Shown one piece after another: positions 36,123 to 45,574 of a stretch of 64,000 nt of DNA. Below the pieces are notes generated by a model that was not told the DNA's origin, searched no databases, and saw nothing but the letters and a program-made list of their open reading frames with translations. The stretch is from a gamma proteobacterium symbiont of Ctena orbiculata. Lineage in GTDB: Bacteria > Pseudomonadota > Gammaproteobacteria > Chromatiales > Chromatiaceae. Each line of letters begins with the position of its first letter. Positions within the stretch are counted from its first letter, which is position 1. The stretch is from positions 1 through 64,000 of the forward strand of contig NATV01000116.1 in the NCBI GenBank assembly GCA_003094535.1, given 5' to 3'. The translations under genes and the position numbers were made by a program.

Positions 36123-37616
36123 ATGCCAAGACGAACAAAAATTGTAGCAACCCTGGGGCCGGCAACGGATGATCCCAAGGTACTGGATAAGATTATCCAC
36201 GCCGGGGCGGATGTGGTTCGCCTCAATCTTTCTCATGATCATCACGACTCCCAGCGCCAGCGGGCCGACAGAATACGCAATCGTGCCCGTGCCTGTGGAC
36301 GGCAGATTGGTGTCTTGGCCGATCTGCAGGGGCCGAAAATCAGAATCGGCCGCTTCACAACAGGCGCCATCGATCTCAACGAGGACGATAGCTTTATCCT
36401 CGATGCCGGCTGTGCCCTGGATGCGGGTGACCAGCAACGGGTCGGTCTCACCTATCCGCAACTGGCAGAGGATGTCAGCCGTGGCGATACCCTGTTGCTG
36501 GACGATGGGGCAATCGTGCTTTGGGTCTCCGAAGTCGAGGGCAGGGAGGTTCGCTGCAAGGTGGTCGTCGGCGGCAAGCTCTCCAACAACAAGGGTATCA
36601 ACAAACAGGGTGGCGGACTTTCCGCTCCGGCGTTGACCGAGAAGGATCGGGAGGATATCAAGTTCGCCGCCGAGATCGACGTCGACTATCTCGCGGTCTC
36701 CTTTGTACGCAATGGCGAAGATGTGGTAGAGGCGCGCCGTCTGCTGGAGGAGGCGGGAGGCCAGGGCGGCATCATCGCCAAGATAGAGCGTGCCGAGGCA
36801 CTGGACTGCATCGAGGAGATCATCCAGGCCTCCGATGCCATCATGGTGGCCCGTGGCGACCTCGGGGTCGAGATCGGAGACGCGGAGCTCCCCGCGGTAC
36901 AGAAAGAGCTGATCAAGACCGCGCGGGAGATGAACTGCGTGGTTATCACGGCGACCCAGATGATGCAGTCGATGATCGAGAATCCGATTCCCACCCGGGC
37001 CGAGGTGTTCGATGTGGCGAACGCTGTGATGGATGGAACCGACGCGGTGATGCTCTCAGCCGAGACGTCGATCGGTAAATATCCTCACAAGGTGATAGAG
37101 ACCATGGACCGGGTCTGCGTCGAGGCGGAAAAACACCAGTCCGCAAGGCGTTCGCATCATCGGCTCGACAGCGTCTTTGGCCGTGTCGATGAAGCAATTG
37201 CCATGGCCACCATGTATACTGCCAATCACTTGGGGGTGAAGGGAATTGCCGCCTTGACCGAATCGGGTTCCACGGTGAAATGGATGTCGCGAATCAGCTC
37301 CGGAATCCCAATCTACGCCCTTACGCGCCACGTTCGCACAAGACGCAAGGTGACCCTGTTTCGCGGGGTCTATCCGGTGAGTTTCGATGTCGCCAGCACC
37401 AACGTTGACAAGGTCAACGAAGAGGTGATCGACGAGTTGCTGCGGCGCGGCGAAGTTCGTGAGAACGACTTGGTGATCATCACCAAGGGTGACCGCTCCG
37501 GGGTGGAGGGTCAGACCAATATCATGAAAGTGATGCGCGTCGGCGAGCATGTGCTCGCTGACGAACAAGATGGATGGGTGAAGCCGACACAAGTGCTCCC
37601 CGAAGAATTGAAATGA
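36123..37616 (+). CDS. pyk: Pyruvate kinase
   Basis: [68 protein letters not shown]. Confidence 0.97.
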   Translation: MPRRTKIVATLGPATDDPKVLDKIIHAGADVVRLNLSHDHHDSQRQRADRIRNRARACGRQIGVLADLQGPKIRIGRFTTGAIDLNEDDSFILDAGCALDAGDQQRVGLTYPQLAEDVSRGDTLLLDDGAIVLWVSEVEGREVRCKVVVGGKLSNNKGINKQGGGLSAPALTEKDREDIKFAAEIDVDYLAVSFVRNGEDVVEARRLLEEAGGQGGIIAKIERAEALDCIEEIIQASDAIMVARGDLGVEIGDAELPAVQKELIKTAREMNCVVITATQMMQSMIENPIPTRAEVFDVANAVMDGTDAVMLSAETSIGKYPHKVIETMDRVCVEAEKHQSARRSHHRLDSVFGRVDEAIAMATMYTANHLGVKGIAALTESGSTVKWMSRISSGIPIYALTRHVRTRRKVTLFRGVYPVSFDVASTNVDKVNEEVIDELLRRGEVRENDLVIITKGDRSGVEGQTNIMKVMRVGEHVLADEQDGWVKPTQVLPEELK

Positions 37617-37644
37617 CTATAGACACAAAACCAAGGAGGCTATC

Positions 37645-38709
37645 ATGGCCCTGATATCCCTGCGCCAACTTCTCGATCATGCCGCGGAAAACGGCTACGG
37701 TCTGCCGGCGTTCAATGTCAACAACATGGAGCAGGTGCATGCCATCATGCAGGCTGCGGATGCAGCCAAAAGCCCGGTCATCCTGCAGGGCTCCGCCGGG
37801 GCTCGCTCTTACGCGGGTGAGCCTTTCCTGCGCCATCTGATCATCGCCGCGACCGAGATGTATCCGCAGATCCCGGTCTGCATGCACCAGGATCACGGAA
37901 CATCCCCGTCCGTCTGCCTGCGCTCCATCCAGTCGGGCTTCTCTTCCGTGATGATGGACGGCTCATTGATGACCGACGGCAAGACCCCCTCATCCTATGA
38001 CTACAATGTGGATGTGACCAAGACCGTAGTTGATATGGCGCACTCGGGTGGTGTATCGGTAGAGGGTGAGTTGGGTTGTCTCGGTTCCCTGGAGACCGGA
38101 CAGGCCGGTGAAGAGGATGGCATTGGCGCCGAGGGCACCCTCGACCACAGCCAGCTGCTGACCGATCCCGACGAAGCCGCCGATTTCGTCAAGAAGACCG
38201 GTGTGGATGCCCTGGCCATCGCCATCGGGACCTCCCATGGTGCCTATAAGTTCACCCGTCCGCCGACCGGCGACATCCTCGCCATCGACCGGGTGAAAGA
38301 GATCCATGCCCGTATTCCGGATACCCACCTGGTAATGCACGGTTCTTCGTCGGTGCCCCAGGATTGGCTGGCGGTCATCAATGAATATGGCGGAGACATG
38401 GGTGAGACCTACGGCGTTCCCGTGGAGGAGATTGTCGAAGGCATCAAGCATGGTGTGCGCAAGGTCAACATCGACACCGACCTGCGGATGGCTTCCACCG
38501 GCTCGATCCGTAAGCACCTGCATGACAACAAGTCCAACTTCGATCCTCGCAAGTTCCTCAAAGAGGCGACCAAGGCGATGTCGGATATCTGTAAGGCCCG
38601 CTATGAGGCCTTCGGTTCTGCAGGGATGGCGGAAAAGATCACCCCGGTCTCCCTGGAAGGCATGCAGAAACGCTACGAGAGCGGTGAACTCGATCCAAAG
38701 GTGAACTGA
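37645..38709 (+). CDS. fba: Class II fructose-bisphosphate aldolase
   Basis: [50 protein letters not shown]. Confidence 0.96.
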   Translation: MALISLRQLLDHAAENGYGLPAFNVNNMEQVHAIMQAADAAKSPVILQGSAGARSYAGEPFLRHLIIAATEMYPQIPVCMHQDHGTSPSVCLRSIQSGFSSVMMDGSLMTDGKTPSSYDYNVDVTKTVVDMAHSGGVSVEGELGCLGSLETGQAGEEDGIGAEGTLDHSQLLTDPDEAADFVKKTGVDALAIAIGTSHGAYKFTRPPTGDILAIDRVKEIHARIPDTHLVMHGSSSVPQDWLAVINEYGGDMGETYGVPVEEIVEGIKHGVRKVNIDTDLRMASTGSIRKHLHDNKSNFDPRKFLKEATKAMSDICKARYEAFGSAGMAEKITPVSLEGMQKRYESGELDPKVN

Positions 38710-38729
38710 TTCTGCTGCGACACAGATGA

Positions 38730-38757
38730 AAAAGGGGGCCTAAGCCCCCTTTTTTTA
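38730..38757 (+). terminator. Rho-independent terminator after fba
   Basis: AGGGGGC-ctaa-GCCCCCT followed by T run. Confidence 0.9.
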
Positions 38758-38785
38758 TGACGGCTGCCAATCCCGGTACCGATCT

Positions 38786-39121
38786 CTACAGCAGGCCCTC
38801 CTTCTCCAGGGCTGTTTTGAGCTGGTTGGGATTGAAGCCAACGAATTTCTCCTCGCCGATGACAATCAGCGGCACGCTCTGTCCTCCAATCTCAAAAAAT
38901 TTCTTCTGCATTTTCCCAGGCTTACCGACATTGAAGTCAAGGAAAGGAATTTTATTCCTTTTTAACCACCGCTTCAGATGTTGGCAATGTGGGCACCTTA
39001 GGGTGGTGTAGATAACCACCCGGGCTGTTTTTATATTAACTGCAGACATAGAAGACAAAGCTTTATACCACAACTGCTGAATCTGATGGTTCGTACTCAA
39101 GTTTATATCAGGAGAAAACAT
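38786..39121 (-). CDS. Glutaredoxin family protein
   Basis: VVIYTTLRCPHCQHLKRWLKRNKIPFLDFNVGK...GGQSVPLIVIGEEKFVGFNPNQLKTAL; start may be the downstream ATG (MSAVNIKTARVV). Confidence 0.88.
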   Translation of the reverse strand: MFSPDINLSTNHQIQQLWYKALSSMSAVNIKTARVVIYTTLRCPHCQHLKRWLKRNKIPFLDFNVGKPGKMQKKFFEIGGQSVPLIVIGEEKFVGFNPNQLKTALEKEGLL

Positions 39122-39185
39122 TCACCTGTTAATATTGCAGCGGCACGATAGCAGAAAATCTGAAGTTCAAGGCGAATCAAATTCA

Positions 39186-40121
39186 TCAACCTGCGCGGTC
39201 TTTGCCAGCGTGCCAATCACCAGTCAATCTCTTTTCCGCCTCTTGATATTTTTCCGCCGTTTTATCAATTACCTCCTGGGGCAGTTCAGGACCGGGCGGT
39301 CGCTTGTCCCAGTCCAGTGTCTCCAGATAGTCACGCACGAACTGTTTATCGAAACTGGGGGGACTGCATCCGGGACGATATGAACTCGCAGGCCAAAAAC
39401 GTGATGAATCGGGCGTCAGCACCTCATCGATGAGTTGGATCCTGCCTTCGCCATCCAAGCCGAATTCAAATTTCGTGTCTGCAATGATAATACCCTTTTC
39501 AAGGGCGTAGTGCGCGGCCTGTCGATAAATAGCAAGACTTATGTCTCGAACCTGAATGGCGATCTCTTCACCCAGCAGTGCCTTTGCCTGTTCAAAGCTG
39601 ATATTGACATCGTGATCGCCCACCTCCGCTTTGGTCGAAGGCGTGAAAATGGGCTCAGGCAATCTGGCGGCCTGCTGTAACCCCCCGGGCAGGGGAATCC
39701 CGCATACGCTTCCTGTCTGTTGATACTCTTTCCAACCGGACCCTATTAGGTAGCCTCTGACTATCGCCTCCACCGGCAGGGGCTTGAGTTTGCGTACCAC
39801 AATCCAGCGGTCTCCCAGGATTTCGCGCTGTCGCGGGTCTGTTACAATCTCCTCGAGGGGGATGTCCGCGAGGTGGTTGGGGACGATATCGCGGGTGCGG
39901 TCGAACCAGAAGTTCGCCACCCTGGTCAGCACTTCCCCCTTTCCGGGTATGGGTTGCGGCATAACCACGTCGAAGGCGGAGAGTCGGTCGGTGGTGACAA
40001 TCAGCAGATGGCTATCATCCACTTCGTAGATATCGCGAACCTTGCCTCTGTTGAGCAACTTCAGATTCAGATCAGATTCAAACAGCGTGGTGCTGGCTTT
40101 ATTCATATCGCGGACCGACAA
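39186..40121 (-). CDS. purC: Phosphoribosylaminoimidazole-succinocarboxamide synthase
   Basis: [67 protein letters not shown]. Confidence 0.96.
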   Translation of the reverse strand: MSVRDMNKASTTLFESDLNLKLLNRGKVRDIYEVDDSHLLIVTTDRLSAFDVVMPQPIPGKGEVLTRVANFWFDRTRDIVPNHLADIPLEEIVTDPRQREILGDRWIVVRKLKPLPVEAIVRGYLIGSGWKEYQQTGSVCGIPLPGGLQQAARLPEPIFTPSTKAEVGDHDVNISFEQAKALLGEEIAIQVRDISLAIYRQAAHYALEKGIIIADTKFEFGLDGEGRIQLIDEVLTPDSSRFWPASSYRPGCSPPSFDKQFVRDYLETLDWDKRPPGPELPQEVIDKTAEKYQEAEKRLTGDWHAGKDRAG

Positions 40122-40278
40122 TGCAAAAATGTCATTATACCCAATGCGCTGATATGCCCTAGATAAAAATGTCTATTGCAACCGACGGCCGGATTTGGAT
40201 GCGGTAGGATCTTGTTGTCATCAATACCGATACAAGCTGGCAAATGACGTACATCCATCATCTGACAAGGTAGCTTCC

Positions 40279-40716
40279 GTGAACGACCAAAACGACTATC
40301 TGCAAGCCTTCAATGGGAGTTTTACCTCAACCCTGAGGTGGCATCAGTTGGACGCTTTGTGGCAGACCCTGAAACAGGATGCCGATGCTGGCTGGTACAT
40401 CTACGCCATAGGTGAGCCGCCTCCAACCTCGAGTGCCGATGCCGGGATGGTGTTGAAATTTATCGACGGCATCGACCAGCTGCTGCGGGATGAACATGAC
40501 GAGGACTATTGCGGCATCGTCTACGCCGACAATCTCGCGCAGCCCGGTTTCATCAAGATCTACGATCCCAACAATCTCGGTGTCTCCTGCGGCTATAGCG
40601 ATAATCCACCGCTGCCGGGCTGGGTGCTGAGCAAGCTCGCCCCGGTCGACCTCCCTGCGGTGGTGGCGCCGAAAAATCGCAAGCGGTGGTGGCAGGCGTT
40701 GTGGCGTAAACCCTGA
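40279..40716 (+). CDS. Conserved-looking hypothetical protein
   Basis: GTG start VNDQNDYLQAFNGSF; coding-like composition; no family recognised. Confidence 0.65.
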   Translation: MNDQNDYLQAFNGSFTSTLRWHQLDALWQTLKQDADAGWYIYAIGEPPPTSSADAGMVLKFIDGIDQLLRDEHDEDYCGIVYADNLAQPGFIKIYDPNNLGVSCGYSDNPPLPGWVLSKLAPVDLPAVVAPKNRKRWWQALWRKP

Positions 40717-40791
40717 AGAGAATCGGGATTTATTCGGTTGAATCGTGCTATCCTCTATTACCAAGTTATTTTGTAGGGAATTGGGTGGATT

Positions 40792-41211
40792 ATGACGACA
40801 ACCGATCACGGCACCGCAAGTAACGACTTGAGCGACCGACTCGCCATTACGCGAGGCGTGATGAACATGTTCGAAAGCTGGGGGCTGCAAGCAGAAGAGA
40901 TCATGGCGCTGCTGGATATGCAGGGCAAGGCGCGTCATCTATCCCAGTATCGCTACAACAAGCCGCTGCCGGACAGCCCCGATATCATGCGGCGGGTGGA
41001 GTATCTGGTACGCATTGATGATGCCCTGCGCACCACCTATCCGACCAACCCAAACATGGGTAAGCGCTGGCTTCGTCAACGCAACCACAAGTTCAACAGG
41101 CACAGCCCGCTATCGATGATGATCGGTGACGGGGAGCAGGGAATGATCTACGTGCTCTCCAGACTCGACTGTACCTTCGCTTGGGATCAGAGCGGCTCTA
41201 CACCCTGTTGA
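40792..41211 (+). CDS. MbcA/ParS/Xre antitoxin-family (DUF2384-like) protein
   Basis: HKFNRHSPLSMMIGDGEQGMIYVLSRLDCTFAWD resembles the MbcA/ParS C-terminal signature; N-terminal helical part. Confidence 0.75.
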   Translation: MTTTDHGTASNDLSDRLAITRGVMNMFESWGLQAEEIMALLDMQGKARHLSQYRYNKPLPDSPDIMRRVEYLVRIDDALRTTYPTNPNMGKRWLRQRNHKFNRHSPLSMMIGDGEQGMIYVLSRLDCTFAWDQSGSTPC

Positions 41212-41219
41212 TGGATGGA

Positions 41220-42179
41220 CTAGGCCTGCTCCAACCTCGTGAGCCAGGCATCCAAACCTTGGGCATCCAGGGTAAGATCCATCGACATCAGCTCATCAAT
41301 CGTCTCCGCTTCAAGACGGCAGCCATGTGCCTCCAGTCCCTGCATCATCCACGCATTCAGGCGGGCGCGAATCTCTGCGACACGTTGCGGTCCGGGTGCA
41401 GCGCTGGATGCGCGGGCGATGGCGGCAAAATCCTCTATACCTTGGCTTAATTTATTCGCCATCTCCAGTGGATTGCCGATTTCACCATAGTGGGTAAGGT
41501 AGATGCGTTGCGGGGAAAAGGCGGTCAACTTCCGCAGCGTGGCCAGCCACGTCTCGGGATCGAATTGTGTGGGCGTCGTCGGTGGCATGATGAATTGGCC
41601 ATTCTCGTTGTCGAACTCTCGATAGGAGAGACCGAAGGTGTCACCCGTGAAAAACGCCTGGCTCTCGGCGTCGTAGACACAGAAGTGGTGCCGGGCATGA
41701 CCGGGTGTGTCGAGGATGAGCAGTTCCCGCTCCCCGAATCTGATGCATGTCTGATCGGGAGCTTCTATGACACGGGTCTCGTCAACGGGAACCAGCCTGC
41801 CGAACTGCTTTTCGAATTCCGCTTCGCCGTAGACAGCCGTGGCGCCCGCTATCAACTTCGACGGGTCGATCATGTGCTTGGCGCCGTAGGGGTGAATCAC
41901 CAGAGATGCGTGAGGCAGCCTGCGCATCAGTTCACCGCTGCCACCGGCATGATCAAGATGGACATGGGTGGGTATCACATATTTCACCTGGGATGGGGCG
42001 ATCCCCTTCGCCTCCAGGAGATCCAGTAAATGGGGGACGCTATGGCTGGTGCCGGTATCGATAAATACGGCTTCTCCTTCTGACTCCACAAGGTAACAGG
42101 CCGCCAGCCCGGGGCGTTGATAATGGGTGTCGATACAGGTTATCCGGTTCGCATACTCAATCGTGTCGAGATTCGGCAT
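41220..42179 (-). CDS. MBL-fold metallo-hydrolase
   Basis: IPTHVHLDHAGGSGELMRRLP (HxHxDH), LDTPGHARHHFCVYD, FFTGDTFG. Confidence 0.93.
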   Translation of the reverse strand: MPNLDTIEYANRITCIDTHYQRPGLAACYLVESEGEAVFIDTGTSHSVPHLLDLLEAKGIAPSQVKYVIPTHVHLDHAGGSGELMRRLPHASLVIHPYGAKHMIDPSKLIAGATAVYGEAEFEKQFGRLVPVDETRVIEAPDQTCIRFGERELLILDTPGHARHHFCVYDAESQAFFTGDTFGLSYREFDNENGQFIMPPTTPTQFDPETWLATLRKLTAFSPQRIYLTHYGEIGNPLEMANKLSQGIEDFAAIARASSAAPGPQRVAEIRARLNAWMMQGLEAHGCRLEAETIDELMSMDLTLDAQGLDAWLTRLEQA

Positions 42180-42188
42180 CTTTGTTAT

Positions 42189-42794
42189 CTACTTCTCGCT
42201 GTTGTCTTGATTGCTAATGGACTCCTCTGATCCCTGCAGCAGGTTCTGGATATTGGAGCGGTGGCGCCAAAACAGGATCAGCGATATGACGACCTGCATT
42301 ACCACAAGTTCCGTCTCGGGCCAGATAACCCAGACGATCAGCGGCGCCAATGCCATAGAACCCAATGCCGAGAGCGAAGAGATGTTGACCAGCTTTGCCA
42401 CCAACAGCCAGACCAGGGCAACCGCCAGCCCGATTCCCCAGTGAAGGCCGAATTGCACTCCCAGTGCAGTCGCCACACCTTTGCCTCCCTTGAAGCCGAA
42501 GAAGACGGGGTAGAGGTGACCGGAGAAGGCTGCGATTCCGGTCAAGGCGAGGATAGGTACCGAGGCTTCGAGCAGATGTGCGGCCAGCATCGGCAACAAT
42601 CCCTTCAATGAATCGCCAAGCAGGGTGATCGCGGCCGCCTTTTTGCCGCCGATTCGCAGTACGTTGGTCGCTCCCGGGTTGTTCGACCCTTGACTTCTCG
42701 GGTCGGGCAGACCCATGACGCGACAGACAATGATGGCACTTGAAATGGAGCCCAGGAGATAGGCCCCTAGTATAAGTAGAGAGTCTGTGACCAT
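42189..42794 (-). CDS. plsY: Acyl-phosphate glycerol-3-phosphate acyltransferase PlsY
   Basis: YLLGSISSAIIVCRVMGLPDPRSQGSNNPGATNVLR, FFGFKGGKGVATALG. Confidence 0.96.
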   Translation of the reverse strand: MVTDSLLILGAYLLGSISSAIIVCRVMGLPDPRSQGSNNPGATNVLRIGGKKAAAITLLGDSLKGLLPMLAAHLLEASVPILALTGIAAFSGHLYPVFFGFKGGKGVATALGVQFGLHWGIGLAVALVWLLVAKLVNISSLSALGSMALAPLIVWVIWPETELVVMQVVISLILFWRHRSNIQNLLQGSEESISNQDNSEK

Positions 42795-43092
42795 GTCTGC
42801 GGTTGCTGGCTACACCATTAGGATTGAAGATGAGTGGTTAATCGGCCTCCATCATTCGATGACCGTTCTCTTCCGCTGCCCTGCCGATAGTGATGACAGA
42901 TACGCGGCCCGGTTGTACAGGCGCGGATCGCGGCTGATTTTGCCGGCCACATGTTGGAACAGAACATCAGATAATACAAGGCCTGACAACAGCCGGTGTT
43001 GTTTCAAGTCTATGTCTCGTGCACCACGGGGGTTTGCTCACTGGCTATTCTCCACTACCATGGGGTTTTATTCAGTATATGGCTCAATGTGT

Positions 43093-43449
43093 ATGGATAT
43101 TGTCTTTATCCGGGACTTGCGTGTCGATACCGTGATAGGTATCTACGACTGGGAGCGAAAAATCAGGCAAACGGTGATCTTGGATCTTGAGATGGGAGCA
43201 GATATCGCCAAGGCGGCCTCAACCGATGCGATCGAGGATACCCTCGACTACAAGGCGGTGAGTAAACGCCTTTTTGCCTTCGTGCAAGAGAGTGAATTCC
43301 AGTTGGTCGAGACCCTGGCGGAACGCTGTGCCGAGATTGTATTGAAAGAGTTCGAAGTGCCCTGGGTACGCTTGACGCTGAACAAGGTCGGTGCGGTCAG
43401 CAGCGCCCGTGACGTAGGCGTGATTATCGAACGGGGCCGGCGTGACTGA
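43093..43449 (+). CDS. folB: Dihydroneopterin aldolase
   Basis: MDIVFIRDLRVDTVIGIYDWERKIRQTVILDLEM, DTLDYKAVSKRL; the longer ORF start at 42787 is not supported. Confidence 0.94.
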   Translation: MDIVFIRDLRVDTVIGIYDWERKIRQTVILDLEMGADIAKAASTDAIEDTLDYKAVSKRLFAFVQESEFQLVETLAERCAEIVLKEFEVPWVRLTLNKVGAVSSARDVGVIIERGRRD

Positions 43450-43951
43450 ACGCAGGCTGGTCAATGCCTGGCTGAGTCTGGGCAGCAATCTGGCACCGGA
43501 GATCCATATTCCCACGGCGCTGCGCGAACTTGAACGCCTGTTCGGTGATCTCAGGATCTCCCCCATCTATGAGAGCCGTTCCATCGGTTTCGAAGGCGCT
43601 AATTTTCACAATCTGGTTGTGGGCATCCTTACCGACCATTCACCCAGAGAGTTGGTTGCGGAACTGCGCGAGGTGGAAAAGCGACACGGCAGGGAGCGCA
43701 CCCCGGAGAAGTTCTCTCCCCGTACCTTGGATATAGATCTGCTCACCTATGGCGAGCAGATACTCGATGACGGTCCGATCCAGCTTCCCCGGGATGAGAT
43801 CCGGAAATACGCATTTGTCCTGCTCCCTCTGTCGGAAGTGGCAGGGGACGAGATAGAGCCCCGGTCCGGGCGCACCTACAGCCAGTTGTGGGAGTCGTTT
43901 GAGGGTCAGGATCAGGACCTGTGGCGGCTCGATGGGGGCAGCGGTCTATAG
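43442..43951 (+). CDS. folK: 2-amino-4-hydroxy-6-hydroxymethyldihydropteridine pyrophosphokinase
   Basis: AWLSLGSNLAPEIHI, ESRSIGFEGANFHNLVV, FSPRTLDIDLLTYGE, LPRDEIRKYAFVLLPL. Confidence 0.93.
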   Translation: MTERRLVNAWLSLGSNLAPEIHIPTALRELERLFGDLRISPIYESRSIGFEGANFHNLVVGILTDHSPRELVAELREVEKRHGRERTPEKFSPRTLDIDLLTYGEQILDDGPIQLPRDEIRKYAFVLLPLSEVAGDEIEPRSGRTYSQLWESFEGQDQDLWRLDGGSGL

Positions 43952-44025
43952 GCCGGCGGGATGCAGCGGACTTGCCACCCGGTGGGTCGAAGGCCGCCGC
44001 TGTCGAACTTGTTGAATTCAATGGC

Positions 44026-44062
44026 AAAAAAAAACCCTGGCACCCTATCCCTGGGCGCCAGG
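44026..44062 (-). terminator. Orphan Rho-independent terminator on the minus strand
   Basis: Minus: CCTGGCGCCC-agggata-GGGTGCCAGG then U9; the single mismatch is a G.U wobble on minus but A.C on plus, favouring minus; no minus-strand CDS upstream. Confidence 0.8.
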
Positions 44063-44155
44063 ATCTCGTGTCGCAATGATTGGTTGGCAATTGGTTTCAA
44101 TCCATGGACGTCCCTGTTCCTTGCTGCTGTCCGTTGCTTCCTTGTATGCGACAGT
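44026..44155 (-). ncRNA. Candidate intergenic small RNA (about 130 nt), GGA-rich, ending in the orphan terminator
   Basis: Minus-strand TAGAAT -10-like box just upstream; closing stem TGTCGCA(44153-44147)/TGCGACA(44075-44069); five GGA motifs within 41 nt; terminal hairpin plus U9. Confidence 0.55.
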
Positions 44156-44327
44156 TACATTCTATGTGAATAACCTCAGAAAAAATGCAGGATTGATCTC
44201 AAATCCACGTAGGCATTTTCTGACACGGTGGGTGCAGACAACTTGATTCACCGACGCTTCTTTTGAAACAATCCGTCCCCACTATCAATCGGGTCGTTTG
44301 ACCGTGAATCCTCGAGGAAAAATCTCC

Positions 44328-45569
44328 ATGCCGCTGATCAGAGCATTCCCTGGACTGCGCCCCGCCGATGGGCGGGCAGTCGATGTCGCCGCCCCCCCCT
44401 ATGATGTCATGAACGAGGCCGAGGCCAGGGAGATGGCCCATGACCGTCCCTGGAGTTTTCTCCATATCTCGAGGCCGGAGATCGACCTTCCCCAGGGGAC
44501 CGATCCCTATGCCCCGGAAGTCTACGCCAAGGCGGCGGAGAATCTGCAGAGGATGGAGCGAGAGGGCGTCTTGATCCGGGACCGGAAGCCCTGTTTCTAT
44601 GTCTACCGCCTGACCATGGGCGGTCATCGACAGACCGGGCTGGTGGCAGCGGCTTCGGTGGAGGCCTATGACAGCGACCGCATCAAGAAGCATGAATTCA
44701 CGCGCCCGACGAAGGAGGATGACCGGGTGCGCCAGATCGATGCATTGAATGCCCAGACGGGCCCCGTTTTCCTGGTCTATCCGAGTGCGCCCAAGGTTGA
44801 CGCACTGCTCAGTGAGATATCGCAGCAGCCAGCTGAAATGGATATCACCGCCGCGGATGGGGTCAGGCACGAGGTCTGGCCCTTGGATGACGAGGAGAAG
44901 GTCGATCTGCTGACCCGGGAGTTCGACCGCATGCACGCCCTCTATGTCGCAGACGGGCATCACCGGTCCGCCGCGGGCTCGAGGGTGGCCGCGGCGAGGA
45001 GAGCGGCAAACCCGAACCATACCGGGGATGAGGCCTACAACTACTTCCTCAGCGTTATCTTTCCCCATAGCCAGATGCAGATCCTCGACTACAACCGGGT
45101 TATCAAGGATCTGCACGGCCTCGACAAGGCGGACTTTCTGAACCGGGTCGAGGCGGTGTTCCAGGTGACCCCCAGCGAACAGCCGGTCAAGCCGGATCAC
45201 AGCGCTGAGTTCGGCATGTATCTGGATGGACAGTGGTATCGCCTGCAGCTCGACTCGTCTCGGATCCCCGCTGATGATCCCGTGGCACGACTCGATGTCA
45301 GTCTGTTGGCTGACAATCTGATCGAACCGATCCTCGGTATCTCCGATCCACGTCGCGACACGCGGATCGATTTCGTCGGCGGCATCCGCGGCCTTTCCGG
45401 TCTGGAACAGCGGGTCGATTCCGGGGAGATGGCGGTGGCATTCTCGCTTTTCCCCACCAGTATGGTGCAGTTGATGGCGGTAGCGGATGCCGGCGAGGTA
45501 ATGCCGCCGAAATCGACCTGGTTCGAACCGAAACTGGCGGATGGTCTGGTAAGCCACCTGCTTGACTGA
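44328..45569 (+). CDS. DUF1015 family protein
   Basis: MPLIRAFPGLRPADGRAVDVAAPPYDVMNEAEAREM...HPLYVADGHHR-like (HALYVADGHHRSAAG) signature. Confidence 0.9.
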   Translation: MPLIRAFPGLRPADGRAVDVAAPPYDVMNEAEAREMAHDRPWSFLHISRPEIDLPQGTDPYAPEVYAKAAENLQRMEREGVLIRDRKPCFYVYRLTMGGHRQTGLVAAASVEAYDSDRIKKHEFTRPTKEDDRVRQIDALNAQTGPVFLVYPSAPKVDALLSEISQQPAEMDITAADGVRHEVWPLDDEEKVDLLTREFDRMHALYVADGHHRSAAGSRVAAARRAANPNHTGDEAYNYFLSVIFPHSQMQILDYNRVIKDLHGLDKADFLNRVEAVFQVTPSEQPVKPDHSAEFGMYLDGQWYRLQLDSSRIPADDPVARLDVSLLADNLIEPILGISDPRRDTRIDFVGGIRGLSGLEQRVDSGEMAVAFSLFPTSMVQLMAVADAGEVMPPKSTWFEPKLADGLVSHLLD

Positions 45570-45574
45570 AGCTT

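Noticed and set aside
44199-45557. 452-aa minus-strand ORF opposite DUF1015
   Set aside because: Antisense shadow; the plus strand encodes a clear DUF1015 protein. Considered as the gene served by the orphan terminator at 44026-44062, but it has its own stop at 44199 and no coding signal
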